From Algoriphagus aquimarinus (GTDB lineage Bacteria > Bacteroidota > Bacteroidia > Cytophagales > Cyclobacteriaceae), in the NCBI RefSeq assembly GCF_900112005.1, contig NZ_FOKK01000005.1:101183-165182 (forward strand): 64,000 nt of DNA, read 5' to 3'. The notes under the pieces were generated by a model. It saw only the letters and a list, made by a program, of their open reading frames with translations. It made no database searches and was not told the origin of the DNA. Of the stretch, positions 61,673 through 64,000 are shown one piece after another. The translations under genes were made by a program, and so were the position numbers. The first letter of the stretch is position 1. Each line of letters begins with the position of its first letter.

Positions 61673-63094
61673 TTACTTCACTTCTGGCTGCGTCACCTGA
61701 TAGTTATGATCATACAATCCCAACTGTCGCTTTTTCCAAACAGCTCCTTCCAGGAAAACTGGATGCGGAAGATTTACATCCCAAATCCCAAGTTTTTTTA
61801 ATAAGTAAGAAGTCTTGTCAATATTCTTCAGAGCCAAATCATTTTCCTCTGAAGGATCTTCAGCAAGATTATAAAGCAGAGGAAGTCTATCTGGAATACT
61901 TACCAATTTCCAATCACCCTCTCGAATTGCTCTGCTAATGGTGAATTTCCAAGTCATCTCCCGATTGGCAAGTGGAGCTGTTTTTTCGGTCAGATGAGGG
62001 ATTAAATCAACTCCGGTAAACATATCCATCGGAGTTTCAGTATCTCCAGCTAAAGCAAGAAATGTAGGGACGATATCAAGTGAAGTCACTTGTTCATCAT
62101 AGGTTAGGCCTTTTGGAAGTAAACTCGGTAAATTCATCACGAAAGGAACATGGATTCCGCCTTCAAGCAAAATTCCTTTCTGTCCCCGATAAGGCGCATT
62201 GTTAGAAGCATTGCTATCCGTTGGTCCACCATTATCGCTGATGAATACCACCAGTGTGTTTTCTTTGAGACCTTGGTCTTCCAGTGATTGCATGATTTTT
62301 CCCACATTCAAATCAAGTCGGTGTACCATCGCCGCATAGGTGCGTCGCTTTTTGTCAGCAATGTTTTGGTATAAAACCAAATCCTCTTCCAGCGCCTGCA
62401 TTGGCGTATGCGGAGCATTGAATGCTGCAAAGAGAAAAAACGGATCGTCTTTATGTCGAGTGATAAAATCCACGCTTTCATTCCCCACATCATCTGTGAT
62501 ATAAGTGATCGGAGCGGGAGTTTTGAAATTACTCTCTAAAGGTTCTTTGTAACCTGTTCCATTAGGCAAGGCCTCAAAGTAATCGTGTCCACCGCCAGTA
62601 TATCCCCAGAATTCATCAAATCCTCTCTTCAGGGGATGGAATTGAGGTTCTTTTCCCAAATGCCATTTTCCGATCAAACCATTGACATAACCTAGCTTAT
62701 TCAAGTGGTCAGCGATTGTTTGTTGCGTGAGTGGAAGTCCATTGTATTCAGGATCAAACCCAGGTTCAACTCCTCCCAGGTTATTGTCGTGGCCGAATTC
62801 AACTTGATTGATTCCTGTGATAAATCCAGCTCTGGAGGGACTACAAACTGCCGAGGAAACGTAGCCTTGGGTGAAGGTGACGCCACTTGCAGCGAGTTTA
62901 TCTATATGTGGTGTTTTGATCTGTGTGCTACCTGTAAAACCCAAATCTCCATATCCTAAATCATCCGCAACGATCAATACCAAGTTATAGTGGGTAGGCT
63001 CATTTTGGTTTAAAACTGAATTGATTGTTGCCGAACTAATTAAGGGCCTAAAGGCAAGGAAAACAATCAGGCAAAGAGGAAACAAGTTTTTCAT
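61673..63094 (-). CDS. secreted arylsulfatase-type sulfatase
   Basis: 473 residues from the ATG at 63094 (TTG at 63160 would only add 22 residues before the signal peptide). A signal peptide (about 1-22) precedes VLIVADDLGYGDLGF, the first metal site. The formylglycine motif is C84-S-P-S-R88, the canonical form, and ISDNGGPT is the second metal segment. Periplasmic sulfate-ester hydrolase. Divergent from the aminotransferase gene; no other sulfatase-related gene is beside it. Confidence 0.93.
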   Translation of the reverse strand: MKNLFPLCLIVFLAFRPLISSATINSVLNQNEPTHYNLVLIVADDLGYGDLGFTGSTQIKTPHIDKLAASGVTFTQGYVSSAVCSPSRAGFITGINQVEFGHDNNLGGVEPGFDPEYNGLPLTQQTIADHLNKLGYVNGLIGKWHLGKEPQFHPLKRGFDEFWGYTGGGHDYFEALPNGTGYKEPLESNFKTPAPITYITDDVGNESVDFITRHKDDPFFLFAAFNAPHTPMQALEEDLVLYQNIADKKRRTYAAMVHRLDLNVGKIMQSLEDQGLKENTLVVFISDNGGPTDSNASNNAPYRGQKGILLEGGIHVPFVMNLPSLLPKGLTYDEQVTSLDIVPTFLALAGDTETPMDMFTGVDLIPHLTEKTAPLANREMTWKFTISRAIREGDWKLVSIPDRLPLLYNLAEDPSEENDLALKNIDKTSYLLKKLGIWDVNLPHPVFLEGAVWKKRQLGLYDHNYQVTQPEVK

Positions 63095-63293
63095 TGGGAT
63101 ATTTTTGGTAGAAACTAGTGGGGTAAGAATACCTGAAATTTCATTTAAAAAGAATTTCAACTAGGGTCAATGGCTGAAATATCGTTTAAAAGTGATTTAA
63201 ATCCTTCTTTTGAATTTTTCTAATTTCACTCTATTTTCTAGCCTTTTTCGTTTCTTTACACCCGAATTATTTTGCATTCAGCCTAACAAACCT

Positions 63294-64000
63294 ATGAGAC
63301 AGCAACTCCTAAGATCCGGAGCGGAAGAATTGACGTATGAAATTCGTGGAATAGTGAAGAAAGCTCGTCAAGTTGAAGCTTTGGGCTATTCTATGACTTG
63401 GGAAAATATCGGCGATCCTATCCAAAAGAGCAATCATGTGCCTGAATGGATGAAGGAAATCATCGCAGACCTGATGAAAGACGACAAGACGTATGGTTAT
63501 GCAGATTCCAAAGGAATGTTGGAAACTCGTAGATTTCTCGCTGATCTCAACAATGCAAGAGGAGGGAGTCAAATCACAGCCGAGGATATTTTGTTCTTTA
63601 ATGGGCTAGGGGATGCTATCGCAAAACTGTATCAGTTTTTGATCCCGACAGCAAGAATTATTGGTCCTTCACCAGCTTATAGTACGCACAGTTCTGCTGA
63701 AGCTGCTCATGCCAACGCTGCTCCGATTACTTACAAACTTGACCCAGACAATCAGTGGTTGCCGGACATGGAGGACTTGTATTTGAAGGTTCGTTATAAT
63801 CCTTCGATTGTAGGAATCTTGATTATCAATCCGGATAATCCAACGGGGATGGTGTATCCACGAGAGGTGTTGGAGGCTTTTGTGAAAATTGCCGAGGAGT
63901 TTAATCTGTTACTTATTACAGATGAGATCTACCAAAATATCACCTACAACGGAATTACGGCTGTTCCACTTGCCGAAGTAATTGGAGATAGACCTGCAAT
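63294..64000 (+). CDS. pyridoxal-phosphate aminotransferase class I/II (partial, continues past the window)
   Basis: Open frame from the ATG at 63294 to the window edge, about 235 residues, so the C-terminal part is missing, including the expected Schiff-base lysine. It begins MRQQLLRSGAEELTYEIRGIV and shows NIGDPIQ, YGYADSKGM, ILFFNGLGDAI, IINPDNPTG (the Asn that contacts the cofactor) and LITDEIYQNI (the Asp to the pyridine ring), all class I/II fold. This subgroup includes alanine/aspartate aminotransferases; the substrate cannot be told. Confidence 0.93.
   Translation, partial: MRQQLLRSGAEELTYEIRGIVKKARQVEALGYSMTWENIGDPIQKSNHVPEWMKEIIADLMKDDKTYGYADSKGMLETRRFLADLNNARGGSQITAEDILFFNGLGDAIAKLYQFLIPTARIIGPSPAYSTHSSAEAAHANAAPITYKLDPDNQWLPDMEDLYLKVRYNPSIVGILIINPDNPTGMVYPREVLEAFVKIAEEFNLLLITDEIYQNITYNGITAVPLAEVIGDRPA

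Noticed and set aside
61642..61938. 98-codon plus-strand frame
   Set aside because: Antisense to the C-terminus of the sulfatase; that gene has strong family support.
1..64000. CRISPR arrays, tRNA or rRNA genes, prophage and insertion sequences
   Set aside because: No regularly spaced identical repeats, cloverleaf-like regions, transposase or phage genes were found by eye; gaps are mostly under 420 bases. A covariance-model scan would be needed to rule out small RNAs.

Overview
The window reads as chromosome of a marine or freshwater member of the Bacteroidota, order Cytophagales, most likely family Cyclobacteriaceae (Algoriphagus-like). This rests on moderate GC, Bacteroidota-type lipoproteins and small conserved families, formylglycine sulfatases, twin-arginine Gfo/Idh/MocA oxidoreductases, and a canonical Bacteroidota promoter (TTTG, 20 bp, TATCTTTG) in front of rplM. 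No rRNA, tRNA, prophage, CRISPR array or intact insertion sequence was seen.

The left part (1-33 kb) is accessory. It holds a secreted clan GH-D-like glycosidase, an SDR and two Gfo/Idh/MocA oxidoreductases, the three-gene proton-translocating transhydrogenase (pntAA-pntAB-pntB), and a five-gene operon ending in dtd. It continues with sulfatases, a half-degenerate double ABC ATPase, a 900-residue alginate-lyase/beta-helix fusion bracketed by two toxin-antitoxin modules, a PLP enzyme with a Tat signal, an MlrC-like lipoprotein, a VanZ-RDD membrane fusion and a cytoplasmic alpha-amylase.

The middle part (33-51 kb) is mostly housekeeping: an outer-membrane beta-barrel protein, gcvT-comB, an A-type iron-sulfur carrier, methylmalonyl-CoA epimerase, thiL, an M1 peptidase, the rplM-rpsI-rpsB-tsf cluster, an RluA-type pseudouridine synthase, a PhoR/PhoB-like two-component pair, recA, a MacB-like permease, queA and ispD.

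The right part (51-64 kb) carries a LiaF-like / LytS / LytTR regulatory operon with a tandem 10-bp repeat at exact 21-bp spacing upstream, DUF2795 and DUF349 proteins, ettA, a ParE-type toxin-antitoxin pair, a propeller-like lipoprotein, a membrane-anchored MutS-like ATPase, a third sulfatase and the start of an aminotransferase that runs off the window.

Intergenic DNA is unusually structured. Several gaps carry small hairpins with a GAA triloop (REP-like), stretches of recurring degenerate phrases (tcgcagatgcacgcagatt, ctctgcggt, tcactgcgaggtacgaagc), and a set of terminators sharing one apical loop (caaaattaattg). I found no clear undescribed multi-gene system. The best leads are the LytTR-phased tandem repeat, the bimodular lyase, the zinc-ribbon/alpha-CTD mini-protein and the membrane MutS-like ATPase.
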